This document shows positions 6,268 through 7,775 of a stretch of DNA of 7,775 bases, piece by piece. Numbering within the stretch: the stretch's first letter is position 1; every line of letters begins with the position of its first letter. The notes beneath the pieces were generated by a model. The model was not told the origin of the DNA and ran no database searches. It saw only the letters and a list, made by a program, of their open reading frames with translations. Location of the stretch: assembly GCA_011524785.1 (NCBI GenBank), contig WTJQ01000544.1, positions 1 through 7,775 of the forward strand, in the 5' to 3' direction. This DNA is from Planctomycetota bacterium (GTDB taxonomy: Bacteria > Planctomycetota > UBA1135 > GCA-002686595). The position numbers and the translations under genes were made by a program.

Positions 6268-7738
6268 GGACCTCGGCCTCCGCGACGAGGCGGTCGACGA
6301 CCTTGGCCGAGCAGAGGACGCCGGGCATGCCGGCTCCGGGGTGCGTCCCAGCACCGACCAGGTAGAGGTTCTCGACGCCCTCGGCCCGGTTGTGGAACCG
6401 GAACCAGGCCGACTGCCGGAAGATCGGCGCCACCGAGAACCCGGCGCCGTGCACGCTCAGGTAGTCGTCGCGGAAGTCCTCCGGAGTCATGTAGAAGTCC
6501 TCGGTGATGGTCTCCTTGAGCCCAGGCAGCATCGAGCGATCGAGGGCCTCCACGATCCGGTCCCGCAGGGCGGGCCCCTCGACGCTCCAGTCCACGTCCC
6601 CCTGGAGATTGGGGACGGGGCAGAGCACGTAGAAGCTGTCCTTGCCCTCCGGCGCGAAGCTCGGGTCCGTGGCCGTGGGCCTGTGGACGTACAGCGAGAA
6701 GTCCTCCGCCAGGGTCTTGGCGTCGAAGATCTCCTCGAGGAGCTCCCGGTAGCGCTTGCCGAACCAGATCGTGTGGTGCACGACGTCGGGGTACTGACGC
6801 TCGGTGCCGAAGAAGAGCACGAAGAGGCCCATCGAGAAGTGCGCCGAGCGCAGCTTCATGCGGGAGGCGAGGCTGCGGGCCTCCCGAGGGACCATCGAGC
6901 CGTGCAGGTAGGCCGCGTCCGCGTTGGAGACCGTGATGTCGGCCTCCACGCGCTCGCCACCCTCCAGCACGACGCCGCGGGCCACGCCGCTCTCGACCGC
7001 GATCGACTCGACGGTGCGCCCCAGCTCGATCCGCACGCCCTGGCGCTCCATGAGCTCCGCGAGCGCCGCGACCAGGGCACCGGTCCCCCCCATGGCGAAG
7101 TGGATCCCCCACTCGCGCTCCACGTGGTGGATGAGGCTGTAGATGCTCGTGGTGTCGAAGGGGTTGCCCCCCACGAGGAGCGGCTGGATCGAGAAGGCCC
7201 AGCGCAGCTTGGGGTGCTGCAGATAGCGGGAGACGAACTGCCAGACGGTCCGGTCACTGCGCAGGTCCAGCAGGCGCGGCACCTGCTTGGCCATGGTCCC
7301 GAAGCGATGGAACGGCTCGTCCGCGAGCTCGGTGAAGCCCACGTCGAAGATGCGCCGGGAGTGCGCGAGGAGGCGGTCGTAGCCCTCGACGTCGGGCGGC
7401 GAGATCCGCGCGATCTCGGCCTTGGTCTGCTCGACGGTGCCCCCGTAGTCGAAGTGGTCCCCGTCCGGGAACTCGAAGCGGTACCAGGGCTCCAACGGAA
7501 CGAGTTGGACGTGGTCCTCCAGGCGCTCGTCGAACAGCTCGAAGAGCTCCTCGAAGAGGAACGGCGCCGTCACCACGGTGGGTCCCGCGTCGTGCCGGAA
7601 CCCGCCGCGCTCCAGGACCCGTGCGCGGCCGCCCAGGTGCTGATTGCGCTCCACGAGGGTCACCTCGTAGCCGCGTGCCCGGAGGCGCAGGGCCGCGGCG
7701 ATGCCGCAGAGACCGCCACCGCAGACGACCGCACGCAT
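6254..7738 (-). CDS. crtI: Phytoene desaturase (phytoene to lycopene), CrtI type
   Basis: The 494-residue FAD-dependent enzyme desaturates and isomerises phytoene, here most likely by four steps to lycopene because a lycopene cyclase follows. The N-terminus has the FAD-binding motif VVCGGGLCGIAAALRLRARG (GxGxxG at 7-12), then LVERNQHLGGRARV and HDAGPTVV. The C-terminus carries the bacterial-type phytoene desaturase signature GAGTHPGAGMPGVLCSAK (462-479). Full length for the family. The ATG at 7738 is the only start codon after an in-frame stop at 7745, and GGAGG lies 10 bases before it, so the start is secure. The stop at 6254 lies inside crtB. Related desaturases (CrtN, CrtD, ketolase CrtO) share the fold; neighbours crtB, crtY and blh favour CrtI. 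The number of desaturation steps is inferred from context. Confidence 0.95.
   Translation of the reverse strand: MRAVVCGGGLCGIAAALRLRARGYEVTLVERNQHLGGRARVLERGGFRHDAGPTVVTAPFLFEELFELFDERLEDHVQLVPLEPWYRFEFPDGDHFDYGGTVEQTKAEIARISPPDVEGYDRLLAHSRRIFDVGFTELADEPFHRFGTMAKQVPRLLDLRSDRTVWQFVSRYLQHPKLRWAFSIQPLLVGGNPFDTTSIYSLIHHVEREWGIHFAMGGTGALVAALAELMERQGVRIELGRTVESIAVESGVARGVVLEGGERVEADITVSNADAAYLHGSMVPREARSLASRMKLRSAHFSMGLFVLFFGTERQYPDVVHHTIWFGKRYRELLEEIFDAKTLAEDFSLYVHRPTATDPSFAPEGKDSFYVLCPVPNLQGDVDWSVEGPALRDRIVEALDRSMLPGLKETITEDFYMTPEDFRDDYLSVHGAGFSVAPIFRQSAWFRFHNRAEGVENLYLVGAGTHPGAGMPGVLCSAKVVDRLVAEAEVHAPC
6277..6281 (-). promoter_or_regulatory. Ribosome-binding site of crtB
   Basis: GGAGG on the minus strand, 9 bases before the ATG at 6267 and within the last codons of crtI. 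It decides between this start and an in-frame ATG 87 bases further upstream. Confidence 0.6.
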
Positions 7739-7744
7739 GGCCGA

Positions 7745-7774
7745 TCAGCCTCCGATGGCGAGGTCCTGGCGCCG
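7745..7774 (-). CDS. Possible last codons of an upstream gene (partial)
   Basis: Minus-strand codons running in from the window edge read RRQDLAIGG and then TGA, 6 bases before the crtI start. The spacing suits the end of another gene in the same operon, and the crtI ribosome-binding site GGAGG overlaps its last codons. Ten codons cannot identify a family. A GGPP synthase (crtE) or a rhodopsin would make sense in this position, but that is a guess from pathway logic. The other two minus-strand frames are also open over this short stretch, so even the frame is uncertain. Confidence 0.35.
   Translation of the reverse strand, partial: RRQDLAIGG
7749..7753 (-). promoter_or_regulatory. Ribosome-binding site of crtI
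   Basis: A perfect GGAGG on the minus strand, 10 bases before the ATG at 7738. It overlaps the possible end of the upstream reading frame, as expected inside an operon. Confidence 0.6.
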
Positions 7775-7775
7775 C

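Noticed and set aside
5335..6507. Plus-strand open frame of 390 codons opposite crtB and crtI
   Set aside because: Antisense to two well-supported enzymes, Arg/Gly/Pro-rich and without any family motif; typical of high-GC DNA.
1..7775. Mobile elements, CRISPR arrays, tRNA or rRNA genes
   Set aside because: No transposase or integrase motif, no regularly spaced repeats and no recognisable RNA gene was found on either strand. The window is almost fully occupied by protein-coding genes in one direction.

Overview
The window reads as chromosomal DNA from a very GC-rich bacterium. The best taxonomic hint is the last ~130 residues of the glucanase encoded at 961-3141. That region (YCSPAVPNSTG near its start, SNFTDGLAITFQ at the very end) matches a C-terminal domain I recall from secreted proteins of marine Planctomycetota. 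The assignment is an inference. Every supported gene lies on the minus strand, so the biological order runs from high to low coordinates.

Upstream block (7775 to 3253): a tightly packed carotenoid/retinal operon. It starts with what may be the last codons of an upstream gene (7745-7774). Then come crtI (phytoene desaturase), crtB (phytoene synthase), crtY (lycopene cyclase) and blh (Brp/Blh beta-carotene 15,15'-dioxygenase). The gene ends overlap by 14, 8 and 4 bases, so translation is probably coupled. Together the products would take geranylgeranyl diphosphate to phytoene (CrtB), lycopene (CrtI), beta-carotene (CrtY) and retinal (Blh). No GGPP synthase (crtE), carotenoid hydroxylase or ketolase, or rhodopsin gene is present in the window. 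A retinal end product normally implies a rhodopsin encoded elsewhere.

Middle (3252 to 961): a 111-base spacer carries a strong GC-rich hairpin just before the next start codon. It is followed by a secreted, multidomain family GH16 beta-glucanase (laminarinase type). Its layout is signal peptide, catalytic domain, jelly-roll carbohydrate-binding-like domain, SdrD B-like domain, and the putative planctomycete C-terminal domain.

Downstream (960 to 1): a 90-base spacer, then the first 290 codons of a secreted protein of unknown function that runs off the window edge. It contains an ungapped internal duplication of about 58 residues around a central helical region resembling Spy/LTXXQ proteins. 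No tRNA, rRNA, insertion sequence, CRISPR array or convincing rho-independent terminator was seen. No stretch longer than about 110 bases lacks a gene.
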